Notes under the pieces: generated by a model
Databases searched by the model: none
Told to the model about the DNA's origin: nothing
What the model saw: the letters and a program-made list of their open reading frames with translations, nothing else
Part shown: in pieces, positions 50,806-63,040 of the stretch
Layout: each line of letters opens with the position of its first letter
Position numbering within the stretch: position 1 is the stretch's first letter
Source: Apis mellifera
Taxonomy: Eukaryota; Arthropoda; Insecta; Hymenoptera; Apidae
Assembly: GCF_003254395.2 (NCBI RefSeq)
Contig: NC_037639.1
Location: 4,416,001-4,480,000 of the forward strand
DNA length: 64,000 nt
Reading direction: 5' to 3'
Translations under genes and position numbers: made by a program

Positions 50806-51867
50806 TCAAAATTCGGCGAATTCCTTGGCGCACTTCTCCGTCAGTGAAATCCTAAGTGTCTCCTCCTCATAGTCGTCGAAATTGCTCGTGTCTCCTGGCC
50901 CTTTACATTTTGGTATGAACGGGGCCTCGATTTTCTTTTGGAAGACGGCTATCCAATCGGTACTGGCGAACCACTTGTGACCCTTGATATCGTTTACACC
51001 AGCCTTCAAATTCCCATACCTTTTGGTAAGATCAACTTGTAGCAAGTTACGTAGTAAGTCTTTCAAATCGGATCCGAAATGAGACGGAAATCGTGGCTTT
51101 CCGCTAACAATCTTCTCATAAATTTGAATTGGTTGATCAGCAAAGAACGGTGGATAACCGGCAGCCATCTCATAGACAAGCACACCAAGCGCCCACCAAT
51201 CCACAGCTTTATTATAACCTTTGCTGAGAATTATTTCAGGCGCGAGATATTCTGGCGTACCGCACAAGGTCCATGTTCTACCCTGTACCCTTTTAGCGAA
51301 ACCAAAATCTGTGACTTTTAAATAGCCTTGTGAATCGATTAATAGATTTTCTGGCTTGAGGTCCCTATAGATTAAGTCGAGGTAGTGAAGATACTCAAAC
51401 GCTAATACGATTTGTGCCGCGTAAAAGCGCGAATGTGGTTCCGAGAAACGACCAACCTTTCGTAGATGACTGAACATTTCGCCTCCCGGCACATATTCGA
51501 GAACCATGTAAAGGTAAGAATTATCCTTGAAGTGAAATCGCAAGGAGACCAAAAATGGAAAGCTAATCGCTTGCAGTATTCTTTTTTCATTAAGCGTGTG
51601 TTCGACTTGCTTAAGTTTCACGACTTTTTGCTTGTCGAGTATCTTCATGGCGTAATATTCCCCGGTTGGTTTGTGTTGCACTATCATGACACGACCGAAC
51701 GAGCCAGTACCAAGTGTCTTGATCCGCTCGAAATCATCGAGACCAGCAGTGTTCGTTGGGTTTCTTTTCCACTTGTCCTCGAACTCTTTCTTTGCCTTGT
51801 CAAGAAACTCCTTGACGCTCTCAGCAGCGTCAACCTTTTTGTTTGCAGTCGCGGCATTGTTGCCCAT
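50806..51867 (-). CDS. Pka-C1: cAMP-dependent protein kinase catalytic subunit
   Basis: Catalytic (C-alpha type) subunit of PKA: a Ser/Thr kinase released from regulatory subunits by cAMP in the cytosol. The 353-residue product has the same length as the fly protein. Seen: Gly2 in an MGNN start (N-myristoylation site); glycine loop GTGSFG (53-58); invariant Lys75 and Glu94; YRDLKPEN with catalytic Asp169; DFG (Asp187); activation-loop Thr200 in [11 protein letters not shown] (209-211); turn-motif Ser341; C-terminal FAEF. The coding region is a single exon, as in Drosophila. I chose the ATG at 51865-51867 (AAG ATG G context). The frame stays open upstream to a TAG at 52027-52029 but has no earlier ATG, only a TTG. 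Nothing suggests disruption. Confidence 0.98.
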   Translation of the reverse strand: MGNNAATANKKVDAAESVKEFLDKAKKEFEDKWKRNPTNTAGLDDFERIKTLGTGSFGRVMIVQHKPTGEYYAMKILDKQKVVKLKQVEHTLNEKRILQAISFPFLVSLRFHFKDNSYLYMVLEYVPGGEMFSHLRKVGRFSEPHSRFYAAQIVLAFEYLHYLDLIYRDLKPENLLIDSQGYLKVTDFGFAKRVQGRTWTLCGTPEYLAPEIILSKGYNKAVDWWALGVLVYEMAAGYPPFFADQPIQIYEKIVSGKPRFPSHFGSDLKDLLRNLLQVDLTKRYGNLKAGVNDIKGHKWFASTDWIAVFQKKIEAPFIPKCKGPGDTSNFDDYEEETLRISLTEKCAKEFAEF

Positions 51868-53075
51868 CTTAGCAGCCGCGCTTGTACCCGAGCCTGCCAG
51901 GGCTCTATACAGCTCGAGAAGTTCCAGAAGACCGCGTCTTCGTTTTCGTTTTCGTTTGTCCTCTTCCGTAGCTGAGCCTATCAAGGCCCCACCAAACTCC
52001 AGTCTTTTCGAAATTGTTACTATTTCCTATGTTTCCCTTTATTATACTCACTCTTATTGTCACCGACGGTCTTCAATAGTCTTTATCCGATACTCGTCGA
52101 TGCTGGCCCTATGAGACCTATACGTCCGAGAGGGCACTCACACTTATGCAAGAACTGGGCACACGCGCACACTGCACGATGGATACACTCGTACCAATAG
52201 CGGACTACCCTTTCTTTTTTTTTAAATTTAATTCACTTAACTCAATTTTTTACACTCGGTTCAAAACTTAGTATTTCCTTAATTGTATGACAAAATAAGA
52301 CCGAGCGATTTCGCGCGGAAAAATGGGTCAACATTAATCCTCGTCCGCACCTCGCGCCATCTTTCCTGTCAATCGTACTAGCCCGTCGTTGTCGTCGTCT
52401 ACTAGAGCTGTCTCAGTCTTTCTTTTCTTATCCTTCTCTCTTTATTTCTACTTTGACTTGTATTCTCATGCACTACAACGTCTTTCTCCGATGTGTTTGT
52501 CTTTCTTTGACAAATCAAAACACTAAACACTAGTTCTCAAAATGATAGGAACCGAATGACAAAATTGCAGGTCAGAAACAATAGTTTAAACAAGGGTCGA
52601 TAAAGCGAGAAAACAACGTCGGTTTCGATCGCTCTCAACCCTTGAAATACTTGCGAAACGTCGTCTGCTCAACTTGCACAGTACGCACACACAAATTTTA
52701 AACGTATTAAATGAACATCGCGAACGAATGTGTATCGCGTCTTCTCGCGATAGAAAATAAATTACGCGCTGTAGCACTAACACATAAAATTCTTTTACTA
52801 TAATCGCGGATTGATTTTAAGCTCTTAAAACGAAGCAGGCGGCGGTAGCAGAGACAGTCGGTACCGTTCCTAAAGATGGCGACGCGGCTCGCTCCACTTG
52901 TTCGTTCGGGATTTCGCACGGATGCGAAAGTGACGAAGTGCCGCTCTACGAAGCAAGAGAGCTACTGTACTACACAGATCAGCTATTGCTTTGACTTATC
53001 GCCGGTAGATGTAGCACTAGAAAATTTAACGACACTCTTGACAGGTGCTGCCACCAAACGAAAGCGTTGACGTAC
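51868..53075 (-). promoter_or_regulatory. Pka-C1 5'UTR and CpG-rich promoter region
   Basis: About 1.2 kb upstream of Pka-C1 is clearly more GC/CpG-rich than its surroundings and falls to AT-rich sequence abruptly near 53075. It contains two AAGATGGCG motifs (YY1/Pho-like): one on the minus strand at 52354-52363, extended to AGATGGCGC as in the CTCF core, and one on the plus strand at 52873-52881. A GTGAGT donor-like site (minus) near 52050 hints at an alternative 5'UTR intron. The start site is not determinable. A 64-codon plus-strand frame from 52876 is probably an island artefact. Confidence 0.5.
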
Positions 53076-53699
53076 TTTAAATTTAAAGGAACTTCTTTTT
53101 CACTTTTAAAAATCAAGGTTTTCGTTTTGAATCGTGGAATATTTTGTATAATTGTGTTAAAGTTTCAATATAATTCTTTAAATCATCAAAAAAGAAATTG
53201 TGATATATTACAAATAATTTATTAGAAATTTATTTATTTAACAAATTATTAAATAAAACTATACTTAATAATTTGACAAAATAATTAACTTTTAATTTAT
53301 TGCATTACTTGATCAAATTTATGATTATAAAATAAATTTAAAATTTATTTAAATTATATAAATACACGATAATGTATTATATTTGTTAATTCAATCTTTA
53401 TAAATTATATAAATTTGTATTATTTTTATAAATATTAAATATTATACGTATATTTTTATAATATAAATAATAATAATAAAATTTGCTTTTTTTAACATGT
53501 AGAATTATTTTATTTCAATAATATTAATAAATTTTTTCTTTCTAATAATCTAAAAAAATTTAAATATTACATGTGTAAAACTATTTTTACAATATATATA
53601 TTTTTTCTAATATTTTATTTGATTAATATACATTATAGTTATTTTAATACAAATCATTACTGCGTTAAGTTTATCATCAATTCGGTAATTTCATTGCTA

Positions 53700-55860
53700 T
53701 TAATAATAATCGACCTGTTTTGTGGTATTGAACCGTGGTAGTACGTACACGGAAGGTTGAATACTCGCTGACCTGTGATAATCCTTTGGCGATTAGTTTC
53801 TAACTGTAGATAGGCATATAGGCACAATTTTAGAGCGGCAGATACGGTCGAGAAAGCTAGGTGGAGTCGGTGGAGGACGGGACGAACCGGTTACAATCAA
53901 GTCAAAAAGGTATGATCAGGTCAGACCTTTCAGAATTATATACAGAATTTTTGCGTATAATCTCACTAATACATTGTTAGATTAAGTAAAAGTAGCAAAA
54001 TATATGTCTATTGAAATTGTGCTCGAATATATTTCTTGTATTAACTTCAATTTATTTCTACCCTATAGGATGCGCGCGACCACGCGTTCTATTGATTCCA
54101 TGACCCGAAGCTGAAAGTGATGTGCCAATTTGTGGAAGGAAAGTAGCAAAATCAAGATTTAGCTTATAGCATCTTTTGAATATTCTTTTTAAAAATTTCT
54201 GTATGTAAAATTTCTTGATAAAGTTAAATCACTAATAATAATAAAAGAATGTATTTAATATTAAAAAAAATTATTTATAAACTTTGAAAATTTTATATGT
54301 ATGTACACACATATATATATATATTGATATATGTAACATTAATATAAAAACATGATATAAATTATTTTTATATATGTATTTATTATATATATATTTATAC
54401 ATATATTTCTTATAAATTTTTTATTTTTCTATATTTTTTTTTTATAATGCGCAAAATTAACAAGACGTGTACAATAATCTATATCATAATGCCTAAGAAC
54501 GCATCAAGAAAAGTGGGAATTTAGTCCAGTGAAATGAAAATTTAGATGCGTGGATGCTATCTTTAGTTTGACACTGCAAAGCCAGTGGAAATATAGGTTA
54601 CTGTCATCGAAATAGCTTGTGGCTGAAACTTCCACTGACCCACTAAAACGAAATTTAATTTTACCAAGTAATACTGTATGTCACCAATTACATAGTTATT
54701 TCTGATAATAAAATATAATAAAATATATCTTTGAATATTAAGAAAATTCTATATTAAAGTACATATCAAAATACCTTCATATATACATACATATACCTCT
54801 TAAATAAATTATTATTAAAAATAATTTCATTATAAATAGATAAGTACAATTTTATTTTATATGTATTTTTATATATGCATTAAAAAAATAAATATTTATT
54901 CGTTTCATATCATAAATAGAAATGTTATAAAAATATTAAATATTTGCATATTTCTTTCTTTATAGAAAGTTTCATTGAAAATCTAACTCAATCTAGCATG
55001 AATGTATCTTCAAGTGTTTTATTGTATGAAGGATATTCAAAAAGCATCTGCTTCACACGTCTTCACCTGCATTGCATTCATAGCAGCTGCTTGGTGTTAT
55101 CTTCATGCTTACGTAGACTCTGGCACGTGGCACGTATACGGAAGAGTAAAATATATTTCTTAATAGATTAAACTAATATGTTCGCATGATTTTTCCAAAT
55201 ATGAATATTGATTATATATTACTGAATATATATTAGTTTGCATAGAATTATAAAAAAATATTTTCCTCAATTTTCGAAAATACATTAAAGATATTAAAGA
55301 CATTAATAAGATTACAGATATTAATTAATAAAATATAGATTGTATTGTTTTATATGAAGTTCATACAATACATTTTAGAATCACATACTTTTTTTTTTCT
55401 TATATAAAAAGAAAATAAAATTATATGCAAATATAAACAATATTATATTTATAAGTAATATAATACATATATATAAATAATCATATTTATATATATGTGT
55501 ACATACATGCATAATATATGAAAATGTAAATAATATATATTACATAAAATTATTGAAAATTAACATATAATCTATTGTAAAGATATTTATTACCTCATCG
55601 TGAGTTAAGTCTTATTTCTAACTAAATTCTTTATAAAACTTTTAAGATTAAAATCATAATAAAACAACATTATAACAAAAAAAATGATTTTACTATTTCA
55701 TAATAAAGGCAACCTGTAACATGGACGTACATAAATGCAGCAAAGCCTTTCAGACGAGTGCGTGGATCAACCTGAAAGCATCGCGCACCTTTTAATATAC
55801 ACCGGAAATGGAACCATACGCGAAACTTCTAGAACTTTCTGCAGTTTGTTTCCATTTATA
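53700..55860 (+). ncRNA. Possible multi-exon non-coding transcript
   Basis: Short GC-richer segments stand out from sequence of extreme AT content: about 53715-53909 (ends at a GTATGA donor), 54069-54150 (after an ATAG acceptor), 54470-54680, 54966-55147 (after a strong pyrimidine tract and TATAG) and 55708-55845. All have stops in every frame or only tiny ATG frames, so the pattern fits spliced lncRNA exons, alternative leader exons of the gene at 56.7 kb, or conserved enhancers. The segment at 54470-54680 holds an inverted repeat CAGTGGAA / TTCCACTG. It would be divergent from Pka-C1. No known RNA family recognised. Confidence 0.25.
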
Positions 55861-56468
55861 TTTTGTATATTATCCTTAGTACACATGAAATTTCATTAGA
55901 ATCTATTCAATGTTATAAATCACACATAAAATTTAATTGTCATTATTTTAAAAGCGATATAGTGTTAAATACATGTTTCTCAACAATACATTCACCAGCG
56001 CCGGAAGCGCGGGGATTTTTTATGAGTTTCGTAAGACAAGATTCAATTGGTCAGTTGTTATTTGGAGGGGCATTAACAATGCGGTAGTGGCGAAGCTACC
56101 ATTACTACGAATCTAAAACCACATAACCGTTGACAGTTTTAATTAAATATATTATATTTTACATATATCATATCTTTTTTTCAAAAGAAAATAGAAATAA
56201 TAACGATTTTATTTATATTAGGTATTTATTAAAATTCCAATATATTTTACGAGAAATTTCGTTGAACCATGCTGTATTAATGATTAAAATATAGCGGCAA
56301 ATTTATATATATATATATACATATATTGTAAAATTAATAAGTATTATTGATAATATCATTTTATAGATATCTTAAAGAAAATTTTTTTTTTTTATAAATT
56401 ATATCAATAATTTTTTATTGTTTTAAAATTGTATTTATAGTAAATATACATATAAGAGATTGATCAAT

Positions 56469-56715
56469 GCGCCATCTGTAAACGAGCGGGAAAGAAAAGT
56501 GTTTGAAGGCCGCCGGCCTGCCGGCCGGGCCGAGTAACTCGGGTCTCGAGCGAATCAGTGTGCGAGTCTCTGCCATTTGCGCGTCGGTACGCGGCTACGC
56601 GGCAGTAGTGATACCAGAATTCTACGTCTGCTTACCGGTGCGTAGAAAACGCAAGCCTTATTAAGTGCGTTTTGTATCTAAGTGCTTTATCGATCACACG
56701 ATTAAATTAATCAAC
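56469..56715 (+). promoter_or_regulatory. CpG-rich promoter and 5'UTR of the prothymosin-like gene
   Basis: A sharp GC-rich block with repeated CCGGCC units (about 56508-56532) precedes an arthropod initiator TCAGT at 56555-56559. If the A at 56557 is +1, the 5'UTR is 159 nt. GGTAC at +30 is close to, but not exactly at, the DPE position. GCGCCATCT at 56469-56477 is the reverse complement of a CTCF-like core AGATGGCGC. No TATA box is seen. Confidence 0.55.
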
Positions 56716-58647
56716 ATGGCGGATACAGAAACTAAGTAAGTATTACAGATTTTTTTTATTGATTTATTGTAAGAAAATCACACATATTTTCACCGAATGC
56801 TTTTGTTATATTTCTTTACCGAATACAGTAACAATGGATCAACAATATAATCGTTTCATAATCTTCATTATTCATCTGTTTTAAACTCAAATTGAAACCA
56901 ATATTCTTGTTTTGATAATTTTATTTGCATCATAGTTGATTGTATACTTTTGAAAGCGTACATAGTACTTATGTACAACCACGAGAAAGGGACAACGGAG
57001 AGGGGATACTCTCTCTCTACATGATATTCTCAGCTTGATTTGTAAGGCGCGTTACGTTCTCAGGATTACCTGCTTTTACCATGACATGTGCTCTACTTGC
57101 AGAGCCGCTTTTCTGGCGGCATCGTTTACCTTTTATTTTTCCCCACTTGTAGCTTCAACTATAGTAACCAATTACAATATGCATTTATTTGTTATTAATA
57201 TTTATTTTTCATGAATATTTCAATCATGATATTTTATTATTATTTATTTAGTACTAAAACAATTTTTATTTATATAATATATAACTTTTAATATTTTTAT
57301 AAATGTAACGAATAAATATAATTACAACTCAGAATATTTTATAATATAAAATTGTAATTTTTTAATGTTAACAATAATTTGAACATTTTTACATAAACAA
57401 GGGTGATTTTGATTATTCATACATAAAAAATAGTAGAAATATTTTATGGATGATTGTACACGCATCTTAAAAAGAAAATGGACAACGTATCGATCTGCCC
57501 TCTCTTACCGACTAAACGTCGAAAATACTGGTATTTTACTTTTCACTTCACATTTTTAAGACAAAATATATAATGTTTGTAATAATAAACATCGGTGCTA
57601 TTTAGGTTTATTTAAGTTCCAACTCTATAGGAACAAATGTATATGTAACATTGATGTATATATTACGGTCCACGAACATCCACGATTTGCCGCGCCGAAA
57701 CAATCTGTATGTGTGCGTACATGTACGTGTGTTCTGTTAAAAGGAGTGGGTTGAGAGAGAAGGGAGAGACGAAAGCAGGATAATATTAACATCGGTAGGT
57801 GCCGCTACGGTTGGCGTCCTATCTCTATTTCTTTCCCTTGCCGCTCCATCTTTGTCTGTAGCTGTTTAACCATAGTAAAGAAAAAATATGATAGAGATAG
57901 AACTTCATTTTAAATATATCATGTTATTTAACTTTTTTTGTTTTTTTTTTTTTGTTTTTTTTTTACAAAATATAATATGTATTTGATTTATAAAAATATA
58001 AATGTCACTGATGTTACATGTTATTTTTATACGCATATTATTACATATTTTTTAAACTGTATAAATTATGTTAATTGAAATATTGATCGATTTTAATTTA
58101 TAGAGACACCAAAGTTGCTACAACTCCAGAAAAGAAAGTAGTAGAAGAAGAAAAAAAAACAGTTCAAGAAGTTGACGAAGATTCAAAAACATCTGAAAAT
58201 GGAGATGCCAAAGAAACCAAAGAAAATGGCTCAAATGAAGAAAAAGAGTCAGAAAATAAAGAAGTAGAATCAGCAGAAAATGGGGATTCTACAGGTATCA
58301 ATAAAAAATTAAATTAAATTACTAAATTAGATAAAATTTATAATTTTGTTATTAAATTATATAAATGCAAATAATTAAACTAATAATAAATAATTATTAA
58401 AAAATATGTATTATAAATAATTAAAATCAATAGGAAATTCAATTTATATTTATAAAAATAATATTAAATCATATTTTTATTTATAGATGCATCTGTTGAT
58501 AGCTGTTGTATAAAAAGGAAATCAATAACTTTAAGTGAAACTACAGAGGATACTGCCACTGATGGTGCCAGTCCTGAAAAGAAAAAAAAACTTGATGAAA
58601 AATGTGCTGAAACAGAAACCAATGGAGATGCAGAAGCTACGGCCTAA
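56716..58647 (+). CDS. Acidic Glu/Lys-rich protein, prothymosin/parathymosin-like
   Basis: Three coding exons: 56716-56735, 58104-58294 and 58487-58647. The GT-AG junctions keep frame (phase 2, then phase 1) and give 123 residues. The protein is highly acidic and lysine-rich with no hydrophobic segment, so it is probably disordered. Features: an N-terminal PEKKVVEEEKK block, four (E/T)NG(D/S) motifs (residues 38-41, 47-50, 65-68, 115-118), a CCIKRK patch (77-82) and a basic PEKKKKL cluster (100-106) that could be a nuclear localisation signal. Layout, size and motifs resemble prothymosin alpha and parathymosin (KKEVVEE...ENG and C-terminal KR/KKQK), which bind histones and modulate chromatin. 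It lacks their long poly-Glu core. Gene structure is well supported; the family assignment is inference. Confidence 0.8.
56950..57180. other. Complex island in intron 1 of the prothymosin-like gene
   Basis: GC-richer, non-repetitive segment inside the 1.37-kb first intron. A second similar island lies at about 57640-57890. Both end in related sequences (GTAGCTTCAACTATAGTAA at 57149-57167 and GTAGCTGTTTAACCATAGTA at 57858-57877). Could be intronic enhancers or alternative first exons. Confidence 0.3.
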
Positions 58648-59100
58648 TGTTTTTTTATGTTCTATTGCAGATTTAATCTATAGATAATTTTAACAGCTAA
58701 TTGACAAGTCAGGACATTTAAAATTTGTTATCCATGCATCGTCATGATAGACGAGCATTAAAAACAAAAAATTTAATATTGTATTAATGACTTTTGTGTT
58801 CAGACATTTATGTGTGTTTATTGCGACCATTTTTATGATTTTAATTGGCAATCGTATATATCTACATCATCATAAATTACCATCTTAGATTATTACCATT
58901 CATGTTTCCTATGTTCTCCACATTGATGTCCGTATATAACACATACACTGTGCTAAATTTACAAAAAGAGAAACATACAGATAATCTTATAAATAATATA
59001 TTTCTGATACATAAAAATAGATGATGTGTGATATGGTGCTTGAAAAAGATATTTATGGAAAGTATTCCATAAATAATTTTCATTTTTTCTGATACATAAA
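58648..59100 (+). other. 3'UTR region with hairpin flanked by direct repeats
   Basis: After the stop, moderately complex sequence continues to about 59100. A perfect 11-bp stem with an AGTA loop occupies 59050-59075 (TATTTATGGAA / TTCCATAAATA). It lies between two copies of TTTCTGATACATAAA (59001-59015 and 59086-59100). An ATTAAA-type signal occurs near 58758; later AATAAA copies are many, so the 3' end is uncertain. Confidence 0.4.
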
Positions 59101-61072
59101 TATAATTATATATTAAAATTTCATATCAATGAAAGAAATAATATTTGTTTGCAAATCAAAATACATTCCTAAAATAATTTAAAACTCATCCAGTGTTTAT
59201 TTTCTGACAAAAAATATGAAATGAATTTTATTTATAAACTATGATAAATATTTGTTTTCTAATGTAATCTATACATATGTGTTAAATTATGTGAATTACA
59301 TATTATTTAATTTTCAACGAAACTAAAAAAAACAATTACAGAATTTATTAAATGTGTAATCATATTTACAAACTAATAGTTTAAAAGTTGCAAACAATTT
59401 CGCAATTTTTTTTAAGTAATAAATTTCAAAATAATAAATCATTTCAATTAGTTTATTTTTATTCTAAAAATAATTTGCAAAAAATAAAGGATTTTTTTAT
59501 TAAATTATTTAAATATCAAATAATTTTTAATTAATCATTTATTTAAATAAAATTTAAATTTTGATATTCTAATTTCAACTTGTATTATAATTTTCCTATA
59601 ATAAATACAAAGAAATATAAATATTGTAATTTAGTTGAAAACTCATTTAGCTCATAATAAAAAAGTTTGGTTTGTTTTAAATGATTTAGATTAGAAAACA
59701 ATTTAGATTTAAATTATGTTTAATGAAAAATATATATTCTTCAATTATTAAAATTGTCATTTTTTAATAATTCTTTTATTAATAGAGTGCAATTTATAAA
59801 TATTTTTTTTTTTTTGAAAATATGTAATAACTTTACATACAAAAAAATACTGGTGAGTAAAAAATATCAAATGCTATTTGCAATAACAATGATAGAAAAA
59901 ACGGCGTTCACAGTTTTATTTTAATAAAAAATTGCATATCAAAAGATAAAAGTTTATGTGTAATTACAATAAAATACCTTTAAATAATATGGAAAATGTG
60001 AAATTAAAAGCAATCTATTGTATATTATATGAATATGATCAATTGATTTATAATATTAAACACAAAACTAGTACTGTATCATCATTAATCCTCTTTAGCT
60101 ATTATCTAGTACAAATTGTTTTCGTATACAAAGTATGATACAATCAGAATAACTGTGTAATATTATTTTCTATATAATAAATATTACATGAATTGATAAA
60201 CTGAATAAGATTATATTAAAACATATCCAATAACAACATAAAGTTAGTATTAATATATTTATATTAGATATCTATATTCATATATTTAAAGAAATACAAG
60301 ATAATTATTATTAAAATTATTTATGTACAAAATATATATCTTACTTTTGTATATATATTACAATTGATTATATAATGTATAATTATAATAAAAATTCATT
60401 TTCAATTATTTTCAAAATTTCACAAACTTAACATAAAAAAAACATTTTATATACTACCTGTGTATTAATTTTATATAAGAGTATTACTATTATATTTTTT
60501 AAACTTAAAATTTAAATACGTATATTATTATGTTGATTATATTGTTCATTTTTTTATCTCTATATTTTTTGTTAAATATTTTTTAAGTATCTTATGACAT
60601 TGTAAAATTTAGAATTGAAATTATATATTTAATACTTAATACTTCTATACCTGAATACAAAAATGAAATTTTTTATTTTTTTATTATATAATTTAATATC
60701 TAATAATTTAAACAAAATATAAAAAAATAATAAAATTTTCTATTAAATAAATTTTTTTTTATTTGTACAATTTATTATAAAAAAAGACAAATTATAATAA
60801 ATAAAATAATATTTAATAATTATAATAATATCTTAATATTTTAAAATAAATACAAATTTTAAATTTTTTAAATAATATACAATGTCATCTGTAGGAGAAA
60901 ATTGAAATGTTTTAAAGAATTTGATAAATATAAGATTGCGTGTTTATATGCAAGTATCGGACGCTATATTTTGTTTGAATTGGGACTATTATTTAAATGT
61001 AAAACATTATAATTTAATGACATATTCAAGACGTAATTTTATTTTATTGTACTATTTATACAATTATATAAA
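59101..61072. other. Very AT-rich intergenic stretch
   Basis: Almost pure A/T sequence with no open frame of note (one 60-codon AT-rich frame at 59956-60138 has no support). A slightly more complex block at about 60880-61000 precedes the helicase gene and probably holds its promoter. Confidence 0.7.
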
Positions 61073-61624
61073 ATGAATGTGAAACCAATTTTTTCTAAAC
61101 CTAGTAAGTAAAATTTTTATTAGATTTTTATTAGATATTCATATATTTAAAGTAACTTTTTATTTATTGAAACTCTATTCCATTTTTTTATTATAAGTTT
61201 TTTGAGCATAATATTGTGTACTTTCTCTATTATATTTTATACATATATAGATTTATTTCTTCACATAAAATATATACTATATAACATAACCTACTAAACT
61301 AATATTTATTTTAAATACTATATATTATATAAATATTATTAATATATGTTCAAGTGCATATTATATTTAAAAAAAAATTTTATACATTTGATCATTTTTA
61401 AAATTACAGGAGATAATATGTGGCAAGAAGATAAGTCAGATATAGAAGCTCATTCGTCTACACAATTTGTTTATAATGCATATCATTCTCTTGCACTTAA
61501 TATGCAACGTCAACGATTACCTACATTTAAGTATAAAAGTCATATTATTTATTTATTGGAAAAATATCAAACATTAGTTTTAATTGGAGAAACTGGATGT
61601 GGGAAGAGCACGCAATTACCTCAG
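61073..61624 (+). CDS. DHX35: DHX35-type DEAH-box RNA helicase, first two exons only
   Basis: Exons 61073-61103 and 61410-61624 join in frame (phase 1; donor GTAAGT at 61104, acceptor TTACAG) to give 82 residues. The second exon ends at a GT (61625) in phase 0. Residues 31-55 (VYNAY...LPTFK) and 60-82, with Walker A GETGCGKST at 70-78, closely match the N-terminus of DHX35, a spliceosome-associated DEAH-box ATPase. Full family members are about 700 residues, so the DEAH box, helicase C, HA2 and OB parts are missing. The next 550 nt has no continuing exon, and a CPES gene begins at 63048 on the same strand. So the rest lies beyond the window (CPES nested in an intron) or this is a truncated copy. 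Start ATG chosen because it gives an in-frame join. Confidence 0.85.
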
Positions 61625-62150
61625 GTATATCTGTTTTAAAAAATTATTTATATAAATATAAAACTTTAGAATAAATTTAATAGAAAAATTTAAAATTTAC
61701 AAATAATATTATAAGTAAATAATATTGATAAATTTCATTATATATAGTATAACATAATTCTACACAAATTCAAGCATTTTAGACTACTGTAAAGCATATA
61801 TATGCATGTACATCTTTATAAATAACTATCATTATATATAAAATATTTTTTATAAAATTATATATTAAATATATAAAATTTAAATATTTTGAATATATTG
61901 TTGAATTTTTTTATTTGTTTTTTAAAATTTTTAATATATAAAGTAGGTTATTATTCAATACATAAAATATCTAATACAAAAAAATATAAAAATATTTTTA
62001 ATATATGTATAAATATATATAATATTTATAATTTTATTAATTATATGTTTCTTATATTATTAGATTATTTATAATTTTATTCGTGTAATATACGTAAATA
62101 TTTAAATCGTAAAAATCATTTTTCGTAAAAATTTTAGTAATTCATAAAAT
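61625..62150 (+). other. AT-rich intronic sequence after DHX35 exon 2
   Basis: Over 85% A/T with only AT-composed frames. No exon continuing past the Walker A region of the helicase (expected to begin with a Tyr-Leu sequence) is seen. Confidence 0.6.
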
Positions 62151-62151
62151 C

Positions 62152-62300
62152 GCGCAGGCGCACATATAAAAATATTGCGTTGCATCGCCATTCTATTAGT
62201 CAAACAAGATCCGGCAGTATTTCATCTGTTCAAAGTGTAATGCGTTTTAGTACAATTTGCCGGTTATAATAGTTTTCATAAGATCATGTGCATAATTTGA
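62152..62300 (+). promoter_or_regulatory. Probable CPES promoter with NRF1-like site
   Basis: An isolated GC-containing island between AT deserts. GCGCAGGCGC at 62152-62161 resembles the NRF1/Ewg palindrome, and GGCAGTATTT near 62211 gives a CAGT initiator candidate. The island lies about 0.85 kb upstream of the CPES ATG, so the 5'UTR may be long or contain an intron. Confidence 0.4.
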
Positions 62301-63040
62301 TGAACAATCATGTATAATAAAAAAAAATACTACGGAATAAAAATTTTTATAATTAGTTATTTTATTGAACAATTAAAAAAAGAAATTATGTGACAATAGT
62401 GCGATTAAAAATTGATTAAAAAAAATGTCATATTATATTGATAAATAATACATTAAATAAGCTCAAAATGCTTTTTAAATCTTCGCATGAAACATACTAA
62501 TATGATATATATTAATTGATCGAAATAATACATTCAGAATCTATAAGATTTCATGTAACCATGTGAGATCATATCATACTGCGAATCTTTGAATATCACA
62601 TTCATCGTTGCAGGACAAAATACTGTTAATTATGATAATACAATTGTTATATGTACATATACAGGTTCATCCTGCAAAAGAATATAAAAATCATCATAGT
62701 CAAGTGAATTAGTCACGTGATGAGTTCAAAAGTTGAACGACTGTATTTTTTAACTGTGATACACGAGTCATTTAGATACATACATCGAAAAAGTTAAATA
62801 TAAAAAAATTATTATTTCAGAATAATAAATGATTGTGTTTTTTTATTCCAAAGATATATAGCAAAATTATTAATCAATGAATTTATTGTTAAAATTTAAT
62901 AATAATGCATTTAAATTAATTGCATATCTATAATACATTTAAATCTAATAAAGAAAATAAAGAAAAAAGATAATAACAAAATATATAATAAGTGAAAATA
63001 TAATAAAATATATTTACCAATAATTACGTGCCAAATTTAT

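Noticed and set aside
50337..50855. 172-codon plus-strand frame
   Set aside because: Built from poly-T, CA and CT simple sequence and overlapping the end of Pka-C1 antisense; Ser/Leu/Phe-rich artefact.
51868..51984. 39-residue N-terminal extension of the PKA frame
   Set aside because: The extension begins with TTG, not ATG. The downstream ATG gives the exact family length, a myristoylatable MGNN start and good context, so the extra codons are 5'UTR.
51466..52114. Plus-strand frames of 147-169 codons over Pka-C1
   Set aside because: Antisense shadows of the conserved kinase coding sequence and its CpG-rich leader.
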